In this document: positions 1-8,741 of the stretch, piece after piece | Layout of the letters: every line of letters starts with the position of its first letter | Numbering within the stretch: the stretch's first letter is position 1 | Assembly: GCA_044507775.1 (NCBI GenBank) | Contig: JBIQIY010000018.1 | Location: forward strand, 58,912 to 122,911 | Direction: 5' to 3' | Length of the DNA: 64,000 bases | Source of the DNA: Chryseosolibacter sp044507775 | Lineage (GTDB): Bacteria > Bacteroidota > Bacteroidia > Cytophagales > Cyclobacteriaceae | Notes under the pieces: model-generated | What the model was told of the DNA's origin: nothing | What the model saw: only the letters and a program-made list of their open reading frames with translations | The model's database searches: none | Made by a program: the position numbers and the translations under genes

Positions 1-2
1 CA

Positions 3-401
3 ACGGAGGAGTTTGAAGCCAAGCTTGACTACCAGTTCAAGCCCCGGCCGCAGGGCGATCCGAACACGGTGAGTCTGAATGGTACGCTGCGATCACAGAA
101 GGCAGGTTCTGTTCTTCCATACCTGGTGGTAAATATCCGCATGCTCCAACTTCCGCAGAACAAGATGAAAGTGGGGATCACCACTAACCTCAATAATCGC
201 CCCGTGTGGCGAAGGATAAGTCTCAATGGAGTACTTGAGCTTGATATGGGATTCACAGATGACATGATCGACCGAGTGACGGCCCATCAGTACACGGTCA
301 CGTTTGTCGATGATTCCAAAGAGCCGATCGACCGGATCCTCATCAACGTCGCGGAGGATGGCTCTTTCTTTGTAAATGGCGAAAAAAGAGGCAAGTTCTA
401 G
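3..401 (+). CDS. Hypothetical protein, C-terminal part only
   Basis: The frame is open from the first bases of the window to a TAG stop, so the 5' end lies upstream and the true start is not visible. About 132 residues are seen. The sequence is beta-rich, with alternating hydrophobic residues, and ends in a strand-like segment followed by GEKRGKF. No signal peptide, membrane segment or catalytic motif is visible in this part. I do not recognise the family. It is followed by the secreted deacetylase gene on the same strand, and no terminator is apparent between them. Confidence 0.6.
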   Translation, partial: TEEFEAKLDYQFKPRPQGDPNTVSLNGTLRSQKAGSVLPYLVVNIRMLQLPQNKMKVGITTNLNNRPVWRRISLNGVLELDMGFTDDMIDRVTAHQYTVTFVDDSKEPIDRILINVAEDGSFFVNGEKRGKF

Positions 402-494
402 CCTGCAGTATTTGTTAAAACATTGTTAAAAAGTTACCAGCGGCCATCCGAAAGCGGGTCAGATGGGTTAAACTTGTGTTTAAAATTTCCAAGA

Positions 495-3023
495 ATGAGA
501 GCATTTGTAGCCCTGGTCCTTTTCCTGCCGTTTGTTTCATTCTCGCAACCCAGCCCTTCGCCCGCGCACAGCATTCAGCCGGATGCTGCCCGGATTCAGT
601 TGAAGCTGAAAAAGCTGAACTTCCTCGGATCGGTACTTTACATGGCCGCGCATCCGGACGACGAGAACACGAACATCATCGCTTATCTCTCCAACAGCAG
701 GTTAGCCACGACAGGCTACCTGTCTCTGACGCGGGGAGACGGCGGCCAGAATCTCATCGGTCCTGAAATACGCGAGCAGTTGGGCGTGATTCGCACCCAG
801 GAGCTGCTTGCAGCGCGAAGCATCGATGGCGGTCAGCAGTTCTTCACGCGAGCGATCGATTTCGGGTTTTCAAAATCTGCAGACGAGGCCTTCGCGATCT
901 GGGGCAAGCAGGAAGTGCTATCTGACGCCATCCGGATCTTCAGAAAATTTCAGCCGGACATAATCATCACGCGATTTCCGCCCGACGAGCGAGCGGGCCA
1001 CGGACATCACACGGCGTCAGCCGTCGTCGCAGGCGAAGCATTTGATCTCGCGGCACGCCGGGATATTTTCCCGGAACAGGTGAAGGAGTTCGGCGTCTGG
1101 CAGGTGAAGCGACTCTTCACAAATACGGGCCGCTGGTGGAACACGGGCATCGATGAAAATACTCCGGGTGTTATTACGCTTGACGTCGGTGGATACAATC
1201 CGGCGCTCGGCCGATCATACGCCGAAATTTCCGCATTGAGCAGCAGCCAGCATAAAAGCCAGGGCTGGGGCCGTCCCGGAGTCCGTGGTTATCGTCCGGA
1301 ATTTCTCGAAATGACGAAAGGTGAACGGGCCAGCAAGAATATCTTCGATGGCATTGACACTACGTGGAATCGGGTTGCGGGCGGATCCCGCATCCAGCCT
1401 CTTGTTTCGCGCGCACTGAAAGAGTTCGATCCATTCAATCCTTCTGCTTCTGTGCCGTTGCTGTTCCAGATCCGCGATGCGATCCAGGCGCTCGACAAGG
1501 GCGTGTGGAGGAACCGAAAGCTGGCGGAAACCGAGGAACTTATCGTCGATTGCCTGGGCCTGTTTGTGGAGGCGACGGCCTCCGGCTACCAGGGAGTGCC
1601 CGGAAAGCCAGTCCGTTCCTCGATTGAGATTGTAAACCGATCGAATGCTCCTGTCAGACTCACCGCTGTTCGGTCAGCTGCTCTTCAGTTTGATTCCCTG
1701 TGTTCGGCCCGTCTTGACAATAACCGCCCGCAGGAGATAAGTCTTCGTGCGACGCTGAACAACAATGCGCATTACTCGGGGCCATACTGGCTAAGCAGTC
1801 CTCATCCCACCGGCCTCTATGCAGTGGAGAATAAGGCGATGATCGGGATGCCGGAAAATAGCCCGGCCGTTGTCTTCATGTTTGAGATAGAAGTAGGCAA
1901 GGAGAAGTTTACGCTTGCGCGTCCGTTGATCTACAAGTGGGTTGATCCGGTGAAAGGCGAGCTCTGGAGGCCGTTCGAGATTGTGCCGCCTGCAACAGTC
2001 GACCTTTCCGAGGATGTGATGGTTTTCAGTACGCAGGAGGCGAGATCTGTCAACTTACTCATCCGGTCCTCGAGCGAGGAAAAGATCCAGGGCACCGTGC
2101 GACTCGACCTTCCGCGCGGATGGAAAGCAGAACCGTCGAGTGCGCCCTTTGAGCTGGAAGAAAGAGGTGCGGAAGTAAGAAAGACTGTCAAGGTGTATCC
2201 TTCTTCCGGTGAAAATAGCAGTGTCATCAAAGCCGTACTGACGATCGACGGCAAGGACTACGATCGTTCTCTTCAAATTATTTCTTACGACCACTTCCCG
2301 GCGCAGACGTTGCTTCCGGCCGCGGAAGCCAAGGCTGTGCGCATCAATCTGAAAAAGGCGGGGGAAAGGATCGGTTATATTCGCGGAGCAGGTGATGACA
2401 TCCCCGCTGCACTGAGAAATATGGGCTACCAGGTCTGGGAAATGAACAACGACGAGATCACGCCTGGAAATCTGGCGGGACTGGATGCAGTTGTGCTGGG
2501 AGTGCGGGCGCTTAACACCAACGATCGTGCGCGTTTTTTTATGCCTGCGGTGCTTGAATACGCGAGGAATGGTGGAACCGTTGTCGTCCAGTACAACACG
2601 AACGCGCGGTTGCAGACGGAGAAATTTTCGCCGTACCCACTCACGATAAGCCGCGACCGGGTCACGGATGAAGATTCCGAAGTGCGCATCCTGAAACCTG
2701 ATCACCCGGCCATGAACATACCAAACAAGATCACAACGAAGGACTTCGAGGGATGGGTCCAGGAGCGTGGATTGTATTTTCCGGGAGAGTGGGACGCAAA
2801 TTTCGAGGCTGTCCTGTCTATGAACGATGCTGGCGAATCGCCAAAAAACAGTAGCCTACTCGTTGCAAAGTACGGCAAGGGCTATTACGTGTACACCGGC
2901 CTCTCATTTTTCCGCGAGCTGCCGGAGGGAGTTCCCGGCGCCTATAAACTTTTTGCTAATCTTGTCTCGCTCGGAAATAGCGCAAGAGCAGAGGCACCCA
3001 AAGCAAAAGAACGAAGCAAATAA
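495..3023 (+). CDS. Secreted PIG-L/LmbE family deacetylase with C-terminal amidotransferase-like domain
   Basis: Likely a zinc-dependent N-deacetylase acting on an N-acetylated sugar or glycoside outside the cytoplasm. The start at 495 is preferred over an upstream ATG at 423 because it begins with a good signal peptide (MRAFVALVLFLPFVSFSQ). The zinc motif AHPDDE is at residues 52-57 and GHGHH at about 168-172, both typical of LmbE-like enzymes. Total length (842 aa) is far above the 220-300 aa catalytic core. A central beta-sandwich region follows. Near residue 620 a Rossmann-like segment (RIGYIRGAGDD, then LDAVVLGVRAL and GGTVVVQYN) resembles a class I amidotransferase/ThuA-like fold. The symporter genes follow 17 bp downstream, so deacetylation coupled to uptake is a reasonable inference; the substrate is unknown. 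Confidence 0.85.
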   Translation: MRAFVALVLFLPFVSFSQPSPSPAHSIQPDAARIQLKLKKLNFLGSVLYMAAHPDDENTNIIAYLSNSRLATTGYLSLTRGDGGQNLIGPEIREQLGVIRTQELLAARSIDGGQQFFTRAIDFGFSKSADEAFAIWGKQEVLSDAIRIFRKFQPDIIITRFPPDERAGHGHHTASAVVAGEAFDLAARRDIFPEQVKEFGVWQVKRLFTNTGRWWNTGIDENTPGVITLDVGGYNPALGRSYAEISALSSSQHKSQGWGRPGVRGYRPEFLEMTKGERASKNIFDGIDTTWNRVAGGSRIQPLVSRALKEFDPFNPSASVPLLFQIRDAIQALDKGVWRNRKLAETEELIVDCLGLFVEATASGYQGVPGKPVRSSIEIVNRSNAPVRLTAVRSAALQFDSLCSARLDNNRPQEISLRATLNNNAHYSGPYWLSSPHPTGLYAVENKAMIGMPENSPAVVFMFEIEVGKEKFTLARPLIYKWVDPVKGELWRPFEIVPPATVDLSEDVMVFSTQEARSVNLLIRSSSEEKIQGTVRLDLPRGWKAEPSSAPFELEERGAEVRKTVKVYPSSGENSSVIKAVLTIDGKDYDRSLQIISYDHFPAQTLLPAAEAKAVRINLKKAGERIGYIRGAGDDIPAALRNMGYQVWEMNNDEITPGNLAGLDAVVLGVRALNTNDRARFFMPAVLEYARNGGTVVVQYNTNARLQTEKFSPYPLTISRDRVTDEDSEVRILKPDHPAMNIPNKITTKDFEGWVQERGLYFPGEWDANFEAVLSMNDAGESPKNSSLLVAKYGKGYYVYTGLSFFRELPEGVPGAYKLFANLVSLGNSARAEAPKAKERSK

Positions 3024-3040
3024 GATCCGCCACCTAAAGA

Positions 3041-3166
3041 ATGATCATGAGTGATTTTGAGAAACCACCCCTGTTTGATTCCTGGACCGGCTGGTATGTA
3101 CTTATTCTGAGCGTGCTCGTCGTGCAAATTATCCTGTATCGCATATTGACTGTTGCATTTTCATGA
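3041..3166 (+). CDS. 41-aa single-span membrane peptide coupled to the symporter
   Basis: A short reading frame of 41 codons (39 if the second ATG at 3047 is used). It has a polar N-terminus ending in DSWTGWY, one strongly hydrophobic span (residues about 18-36, VLILSVLVVQIILYRIL) and a short tail. Its TGA stop overlaps the ATG of the next gene as ATGA (3163-3166), the classic arrangement for translational coupling. It starts 17 bp after the deacetylase stop, so the three genes probably form one transcript. The coupling suggests an accessory peptide of the sodium symporter, analogous to other small subunits of secondary transporters; this is inference. Below usual gene-caller length limits. 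Confidence 0.7.
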   Translation: MIMSDFEKPPLFDSWTGWYVLILSVLVVQIILYRILTVAFS

Positions 3167-4857
3167 AGGCGATCGACTGGGCAGTACTCCTCCTTACCAT
3201 TCTCTTCATTGTCGGTTACGGGACGTGGAAGACCCGTAAGACGGGAACGATGGAAGGGTTCCTGAAAGGCGACAACACGCTTAAGTGGTGGATGATGGGA
3301 ATATCCATCATGGCGACGCAGGCGAGCGCCATCACATTTCTGTCGACACCCGGGCAGGCCATTGAAGACGGGATGCGCTTTCTTCAATTTTACTTCGGAT
3401 TGCCTCTGGCGATGGTGATCATATCGGTCACAATGGTGCCGATCTACTATCGCCTGAAGGTCTACACAGCTTACGAATACCTCGAGAGCCGTTTTGATCT
3501 GAAGACGCGGTCTCTGGCGGCGGGACTTTTTCTTATCTCCCGTGGATTGTCCGCTGGTATTACGCTGTTTGCACCTGCCTTGATCCTTTCAACGATATTG
3601 GAGCTTCCTGTCGTGATCACCACAATTGGTATTGGCACACTCGTCATAATCTATGTGGTCTCCGGTGGCAACAAAGCGGTGAGTATAACACAGCGGCATC
3701 AAATGGCGGTGATCATGAGTGGGATGATCCTCGCAGGGATCCTCGCATTCTATCTACTGCCCGACAACGTAGGCTTTGTAGACACGGTAAAGATTGCAGG
3801 CGATATGGGAAAGCTCAACCTGGTCAATTTTGAATTCGATATCACAGACCGATACAACATCTGGTCGGGGCTAATAGCAGGAACATTCTTGTTTCTGTCG
3901 TACTTCGGCACAGACCAGTCGCAGGTTGGCCGGTATCTGGGTGGGAGTTCGGTGGCCGAAAGCCGTCTTAGCCTGATGTTTAACGGGCTCCTGAAAATTC
4001 CCATGCAGTTCATTATCCTTTTTATCGGCGTGCTCGTCTATGTCTTTTACCTGTTTTCACAACCACCGGTATTTCACAATCAGGTGCTAAAGGACCGGGC
4101 GATGGAAACGGTGCATGGTGATTCCATCCGGTATTACGAGGAACAGTTCAGCGCTGTATATGCGCAGAAGCGCCTGGAAGTCGACAAACTTGTCAGCGCA
4201 ATTCATGACGACGATATGGCTGCGCGGGATGCCGCAAGGGAGGCCATCACGGAGTATCAGGAGCAGGAGACTGCACTCAGGGACAATGTGAAGGCGAGTA
4301 TCGCGAAGGCGGTGCCGAATGCCAAGACGCGCGATACCGATTATGTATTTTTGAATTTTGTCTTGTCGCACCTTCCGCATGGTATTATCGGATTGCTTCT
4401 GGCAGTAATGTTCAGCGCGGCGATGTCTTCCATGGCGGGGGAACTCAACGCGCTTGCGTCTACCAGCTCCGTTGACATCTATAAGCGATCGATTAAACCC
4501 CATGCTTCGAGCGCTCATTACCTTGTAGCTTCACGCGTATTTACAATATTGTGGGCAGTACTGGCGATGGTCTTTGCTATTCTGGCGAGCTTCGCCGAGA
4601 ATCTCATACAGTTTGTCAACATCGTTGGATCACTGTTTTACGGAACCATTCTCGGAATCTTCCTGGCTGCTTTTTATATCAAGCGAGTGAAAGGAACGGC
4701 CGTGTTCTGGGCGGCAGTGGCGTCGGAAGCAGTCGTACTTTGTTGTTATGCGTTCACAGATATCGCATTCCTGCTCTACAACATTGTGGGCTGTATTACA
4801 GTGATTGTCCTCTCGCTGCTACTGCAGCTGTTCATTCGTGAGGAAGAAAAAGCATAA
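3163..4857 (+). CDS. Sodium:solute symporter (SSS/SLC5 family)
   Basis: Na+-driven uptake transporter of the inner membrane, 564 aa, LeuT-like fold. The first helix begins at residue 5 and is followed by GYGTWKTRKTGTMEGFL and the conserved stretch WWMMGISIMATQASAITFLS. Further helices include GLSAGITLFAPALILS, GTFLFLSYFGTDQSQVGRYL and the late motif MFSAAMSSMAGELNALAST, typical of SSS proteins. Residues about 300-392 form a long polar, charged, coiled-coil-like insertion (EEQFSAVYAQKRLEVDK onward) between two helices, which many SSS proteins lack. The last helices end with IREEEKA. It follows a secreted deacetylase and overlaps the 41-aa peptide, so it probably imports the deacetylated product or a related sugar; the substrate is not predictable from sequence. 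Confidence 0.92.
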   Translation: MKAIDWAVLLLTILFIVGYGTWKTRKTGTMEGFLKGDNTLKWWMMGISIMATQASAITFLSTPGQAIEDGMRFLQFYFGLPLAMVIISVTMVPIYYRLKVYTAYEYLESRFDLKTRSLAAGLFLISRGLSAGITLFAPALILSTILELPVVITTIGIGTLVIIYVVSGGNKAVSITQRHQMAVIMSGMILAGILAFYLLPDNVGFVDTVKIAGDMGKLNLVNFEFDITDRYNIWSGLIAGTFLFLSYFGTDQSQVGRYLGGSSVAESRLSLMFNGLLKIPMQFIILFIGVLVYVFYLFSQPPVFHNQVLKDRAMETVHGDSIRYYEEQFSAVYAQKRLEVDKLVSAIHDDDMAARDAAREAITEYQEQETALRDNVKASIAKAVPNAKTRDTDYVFLNFVLSHLPHGIIGLLLAVMFSAAMSSMAGELNALASTSSVDIYKRSIKPHASSAHYLVASRVFTILWAVLAMVFAILASFAENLIQFVNIVGSLFYGTILGIFLAAFYIKRVKGTAVFWAAVASEAVVLCCYAFTDIAFLLYNIVGCITVIVLSLLLQLFIREEEKA

Positions 4858-4964
4858 AAGTTAGCCGGTAAAATAATGATGCCTGCATGAACGGGGCAAA
4901 AGGTGTCAGTCTCAACTTATTTCATTCTGTTTTCGTTTAACAGGATGAACCTAAATAGAGAATT

Positions 4965-5426
4965 ATGACACCGGATAAAGTTATTTATACAGACGGAAGA
5001 GATGTGACTGTCACAGATTCCGCATTAAAGGTAAAGAATACTTCGTACAACCTGAGTGGTATAACCAAGTTGAGCTTTCGGACAATTCGCGCGGAGCGCT
5101 GGCCCGGAATATTATTGCTCGTGCTGGGATTGGCGGCTCTTGCATTCGGGCTTTTCGGAACGGTGCCTGCAGAGATGAACGTGCAAACAGATGACGGTAC
5201 CATCGGCGGAAATATATTGGCGGTATGGGGCGGTATTGCGCTCTCTGTTATTGGATTGATAAGCCTGATGGTTGCCCACGACCGATATGCTGTGCGTATA
5301 GGTACGGCGGAAGGAGAGAAGAACGCGGTCGTAAGCCGCAAGCGCGAGTACATTGCCCAGATCGTGGATGCTGTCCACAACGCATTCGACATCGGCCACA
5401 CAACGCCTCCGACAATTATTACATGA
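4965..5426 (+). CDS. Small membrane protein resembling DUF6232
   Basis: 153 aa. The N-terminal 45 residues (VIYTDGRDVTVTDSALKVKN, then TSYNLSGITKLSFRT) look like the beta-rich opening of the DUF6232 family, from memory of its pattern. Two transmembrane helices follow at about residues 46-65 and 85-105, separated by a short polar loop (VPAEMNVQTDDGTIGG). The last 45 residues are soluble (RIGTAEGEKNAVVSRKREYI) and end in a short helix. The function of this family is unknown. The gene stands alone, 107 bp after the symporter, and converges with the small gene ending at 5450. No promoter motif is obvious. Confidence 0.75.
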   Translation: MTPDKVIYTDGRDVTVTDSALKVKNTSYNLSGITKLSFRTIRAERWPGILLLVLGLAALAFGLFGTVPAEMNVQTDDGTIGGNILAVWGGIALSVIGLISLMVAHDRYAVRIGTAEGEKNAVVSRKREYIAQIVDAVHNAFDIGHTTPPTIIT

Positions 5427-5449
5427 GAGTCTATTAACTAACGCTTGAC

Positions 5450-5680
5450 TTACCCAGGACTCCTCGCCGCGCCAATCCATTCCTGTCCGCCTTTCACCTT
5501 GGTCAGTGTGATGGTATCACCGTTACAGGTGACTCCTTTGCCGAATTCAATAATCGTGTAACCGTAGCACGGTTTCTTGTCGGCTATCGTTACGGCCGCT
5601 TCTTTTTTTCTACGGATATCGGCACCCAACAATACGATGAGCATGAGCACGAAGCTGAAGAGTAGAAATATTTTTTTCAT
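5450..5680 (-). CDS. Small secreted or membrane-anchored hypothetical protein
   Basis: 76 aa, starting at the ATG at 5678-5680, which gives a normal N-terminus (MKKIFLLFSFVLMLIVLLGA) acting as a signal anchor or signal peptide. The longer upstream frame to 5836 lacks any sensible N-terminus. The mature part has two cysteines (KKPCYGYTI and KGVTCNGDTITL) and a predicted small beta structure; a disulfide is possible. I do not recognise it. It converges with the DUF6232-like gene, leaving 23 bp between stops. Confidence 0.6.
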   Translation of the reverse strand: MKKIFLLFSFVLMLIVLLGADIRRKKEAAVTIADKKPCYGYTIIEFGKGVTCNGDTITLTKVKGGQEWIGAARSPG

Positions 5681-5867
5681 GGCGCAATCGTTAGAAGTTT
5701 TTCCGCTACAGCGGCCTTTTCGATTCCACCGACACCATGATGGCCGCCGGGGACAGTTCCCTTTGCAAAGCATGTGCCTGCGAACGCCGCTATAAACAGC
5801 GGGTTGACACCGGCCTGGGTGGAAGAGCTTCCACAATTCGCAGCTAGCGGCAGTTTGGTTGGTACAG
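5681..5867. other. Intergenic stretch without a recognised gene
   Basis: About 190 bp between the small minus-strand gene and the promoter of the release-factor homologue. Frames here are short, lack credible starts and show no conserved-looking protein. No hairpin terminator was seen. It must hold the divergent promoter of the gene that starts at 5680. Confidence 0.4.
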
Positions 5868-5875
5868 TAATTTTG
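5868..5875 (+). promoter_or_regulatory. Candidate Bacteroidetes -7 promoter element
   Basis: TAATTTTG matches the Bacteroidetes sigma-ABfr -7 consensus TAnnTTTG and lies 43 bp before the ATG at 5918. A TTTG occurs upstream at 5854, but the spacing is too short for a canonical -33 element. Motif match only. Confidence 0.35.
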
Positions 5876-5917
5876 GTTCCCTGTAAATATCTATCAGGTC
5901 AAAAATCAATCTAGATT

Positions 5918-7384
5918 ATGGGAAAGGACAGAGAAGGAAGATTTCATCCTCGAAAGGGCAAGCCGTCTGGCAGCGCGAGAGAGGGGGTAGGACTACAACC
6001 GATTGATACCAGCGCGATTGACGAGCATCTTGAAATAGCGGATAAGTACACTGAAGGCGAGGAACAACCGGCCTCGAATGTTCATGTCAGGCACCCAAAC
6101 CGCAACGTAGACAAACGCGAGGAACGGCAGCGCAATAAAGATTCGCAGCGATTCAGCAGTCAGTCTAATAAGGCTGTCAATGACACGTTTGTGATAGAAA
6201 GATCCGGAACACAGGCTGAAGAGCTGCCTGCGCTGTTGAGCAAAGAGAGCTTTGCGGAACTGGCCAATTTTCAGAATGAATATTGCATTTCTGTATATAT
6301 GGGTACCACCGCCTCCTCCAGTGTTGAGGCAAACAAGCAGAAGGATTTTATCGGCTTCAAGAACAAGTTACAGCAGGTCACGGCGATGCTCAGGGAAAAA
6401 GATTTGGATCAGGTCCGGATCGATTCCCTTCTAAAACCGGGATATGACTTGCTGCGCGACGAGACTTTCTGGACAGAGCTGAGAGAAGGCCTTGCTGTGT
6501 TTGTTGCCGATGACTATTTCAGATACATCCGGTTGCCGGCCAGTCCGCGCGATGAGATACTCATCAACTCATCCTTCTATCTCGCTCCGCTCATTCCCGT
6601 CATGACGAGCCGGGACTACTTCTATGTGCTTGTGCTGAGTAAGAAACAGGCAAAGCTGTATCGGGCGAATGAGTTTGGAATGCAGTTCATGCCTGTGGAA
6701 GGCATGCCGAGAGGTGTGGAGGATGTAGTGCACTTTGAGCAAAAGGACGATCAGGATTTATACCGCACGGATTCGAATGGGGCAGGAGCCGGAGCCAGTT
6801 ACCACGGTGCCGGTACGGGACGGCCGGACGAAAAAGCAAATCTCGCCATGTATTTCGACGACGTGGATGAAACGCTTTGGAAAGAAGTGTTGAACCAGGA
6901 AACTGTGCCGCTTCTGCTCGCTGGCGTCGAATACCTGATTCCTATTTACAGGCAGGTTGCCAAATACAAGCCGATCTGGGATGAAGCGCTTACCGGAAGT
7001 CGTGAGCATGAAGATATCAACGCGCTGTATCAGGAGGCGAGGATGAAAATGGAGCCTTATTTCCAGGAGCGTATAACCAAGGCGTTGAACACGTACGGAA
7101 ACCAGTCCGCCACCCAGCTGACATCCTCGATTCCCGAAGATATTATCCCTGCGGCACATTACGGTAGGGTGGCGCAATTGTTCGCCCTTAAAGACGAGCA
7201 CATCTGGGGCACGTTCGACGTGATGAACAATGCGCTCACGATGCACGCCACGCAGGAGGAGGGCGATGAATGCCTGGTGGATAAGGCGGTTATCAAAGTT
7301 TTGTTGAATGGCGGAGAGGTGTTTATCGTCCCCGAAGATCAAATGCCAACTCGAAGCAAGCTGGCAGCGGTTATGAGATACTAA
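5918..7384 (+). CDS. baeRF family 3-like protein (bacterial archaeo-eukaryotic release-factor homologue)
   Basis: 488 aa. The first about 90 residues are polar, basic and probably disordered (MGKDREGRFHPRKGKPSGS). The folded part begins near residue 100 (LSKESFAELANFQNEYCISVYM). It matches the pattern I associate with the baeRF3 families: an N-terminal alpha/beta domain, a central segment (YFYVLVLSKKQAKLYRANE), a glycine-rich loop (GAGAGASYHGAGTGRP, about residues 289-304) and an eRF1-domain-3-like C-terminus (DKAVIKVLLNGGEVFIVPED). Related proteins are thought to act on ribosomes, in rescue or hibernation; this is family inference and not shown here. The gene precedes a general-stress SDR by 56 bp, which suggests a stress-linked unit. 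Confidence 0.7.
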   Translation: MGKDREGRFHPRKGKPSGSAREGVGLQPIDTSAIDEHLEIADKYTEGEEQPASNVHVRHPNRNVDKREERQRNKDSQRFSSQSNKAVNDTFVIERSGTQAEELPALLSKESFAELANFQNEYCISVYMGTTASSSVEANKQKDFIGFKNKLQQVTAMLREKDLDQVRIDSLLKPGYDLLRDETFWTELREGLAVFVADDYFRYIRLPASPRDEILINSSFYLAPLIPVMTSRDYFYVLVLSKKQAKLYRANEFGMQFMPVEGMPRGVEDVVHFEQKDDQDLYRTDSNGAGAGASYHGAGTGRPDEKANLAMYFDDVDETLWKEVLNQETVPLLLAGVEYLIPIYRQVAKYKPIWDEALTGSREHEDINALYQEARMKMEPYFQERITKALNTYGNQSATQLTSSIPEDIIPAAHYGRVAQLFALKDEHIWGTFDVMNNALTMHATQEEGDECLVDKAVIKVLLNGGEVFIVPEDQMPTRSKLAAVMRY

Positions 7385-7440
7385 ACCTTTGGCAACTCGG
7401 AAGTCCTACTTCACAGAGTTGTGCGTTAATTATATCGACT

Positions 7441-8307
7441 ATGGATTCAAAGATTGAAATGCCCGACAAAATACCCGGTCAGCACCAGGATCGGCAGCCA
7501 GGCCTCGAAGCGCAAATGGAGCCGCGGCCATTATATGACAACGATGAACCGGGATACAACAGACTCGAGGGCAAGGTTGCCATTATCACCGGCGGAGACA
7601 GTGGTATAGGCCGCGCAGTGGCAATCCAGTTTGCCAAGGAAGGGTGCGATGTTGCGATAGTTTATCTCGACGAGCATGCAGACGCACGCGAGACCGCCGA
7701 TGCTGTGCGAGTCTATGGGAAAGAGGCGCTGTTGATCCCAACTGATATATCGCAGGAAGTAAACTGCAAATATGTAGTGGAAAAAACACTGGAGAAATTC
7801 GGGCACCTTCATATACTCGTCAACAATGCTGCCGTACAGTATGAACAAAAGGATATTCAGGAGATTTCTGCACAACAATTGGAATACACCTTCAAGGTGA
7901 ACATTTTTTCATTTTTCTATTTGAGCAAGTTTGCGATGCCTCACCTGAAGGAAGGTAGTGTCATCATTAACACAAGCTCGGTAAACGCTTACAAAGGCAA
8001 CGAGGCGTTGATGGATTATTCTGCAACGAAGGGAGCAATTGTGTCGTTCACCCGGAGTTTGTCGCAGTCGCTGGTCAAGAAAGGGATCCGCGTTAACGCA
8101 GTGGCGCCCGGACCGGTTTGGACACCGCTCATTCCGGCTTCATTTAGTGCAGAGAAGGTAAGCAAGTTCGGCAAGGATACACCGATGGAACGCCCGGCCC
8201 AGCCGGTTGAGATCGCGCCGTGTTACGTTTTCCTCGCATCGAGGGAAGGGGCTTTTATCACGGGACAGGTATTACATCCAAACGGAGGGTCTATTATCAA
8301 CACATGA
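7441..8307 (+). CDS. SDR family oxidoreductase, general-stress type
   Basis: 288 aa NAD(P)-dependent short-chain dehydrogenase with a 40-residue N-terminal extension rich in Pro and Gln (DKIPGQHQDRQPGLEAQMEP), typical of the YhdF/YdaD/YghA group of general-stress SDRs. The cofactor loop TGGDSGIG lies at about residues 51-58, NNAA at about 130, and the catalytic triad is visible (Ser in NTSSVNAY, then YSATK). The C-terminus GQVLHPNGGSIINT is the usual substrate-lid/tail form. The substrate is unknown; members often accept sugars or simple alcohols. It lies in a same-strand run with the baeRF3-like gene and a 71-aa protein, 51 bp before the latter. Confidence 0.9.
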   Translation: MDSKIEMPDKIPGQHQDRQPGLEAQMEPRPLYDNDEPGYNRLEGKVAIITGGDSGIGRAVAIQFAKEGCDVAIVYLDEHADARETADAVRVYGKEALLIPTDISQEVNCKYVVEKTLEKFGHLHILVNNAAVQYEQKDIQEISAQQLEYTFKVNIFSFFYLSKFAMPHLKEGSVIINTSSVNAYKGNEALMDYSATKGAIVSFTRSLSQSLVKKGIRVNAVAPGPVWTPLIPASFSAEKVSKFGKDTPMERPAQPVEIAPCYVFLASREGAFITGQVLHPNGGSIINT

Positions 8308-8358
8308 TGCGAAAGGCTGGAATGAAATTTTTGGGCTGCGATAATTCAACTTAAGGAT

Positions 8359-8574
8359 ATGGAAAGTTACAGGATTTATTGTGAGGAAAAGGAACGCGCG
8401 GAGGTTCTGTCCATCCTCCGCAAATACAATGATGTTGTGATTGACAACGTTGATCAGAACAGCGTGGGAATCACAATTGAGGGCGATCATGCAGTCGCAC
8501 TTTACCACCAGCTTCTGGAGGAAGTCGAGAACGAAGTGTTTCAATTTCGCAGCGAACGAGCGCGGATTGACTGA
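8359..8574 (+). CDS. Small cytosolic hypothetical protein
   Basis: 71 aa, acidic, with no signal or membrane segment. The pattern MESYRIYCEEKERAEVLSIL, then NDVVIDNVDQ, GITIEGDHA and a final helix (LYHQLLEEVENEV) suggests a small ferredoxin-like beta-alpha-beta fold. AAGGAT lies immediately before the ATG, a fair ribosome-binding site. It follows the stress SDR on the same strand and converges with the antiporter gene 167 bp later. Not recognised; coding character judged from composition and position. Confidence 0.55.
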   Translation: MESYRIYCEEKERAEVLSILRKYNDVVIDNVDQNSVGITIEGDHAVALYHQLLEEVENEVFQFRSERARID

Positions 8575-8741
8575 CTTTCGCGGGCTGGCGCTTTTGCCGG
8601 CCTTCTATCGATTGAGGTGCGATCTTTTGGACGGATTGTTTTGATTTGCATCATCAAACAATCAAAAATCAGCGCAGGTTTTTCTTATGTGTGGTTGCAT
8701 CTGGGAAATCTGCGCTTATCTATTTTTCTCCCTCCACGACG

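Noticed and set aside
5681..5836. Upstream extension of the 76-aa gene
   Set aside because: Adds 52 residues without signal or domain character; the internal ATG at 5680 gives a proper signal sequence.
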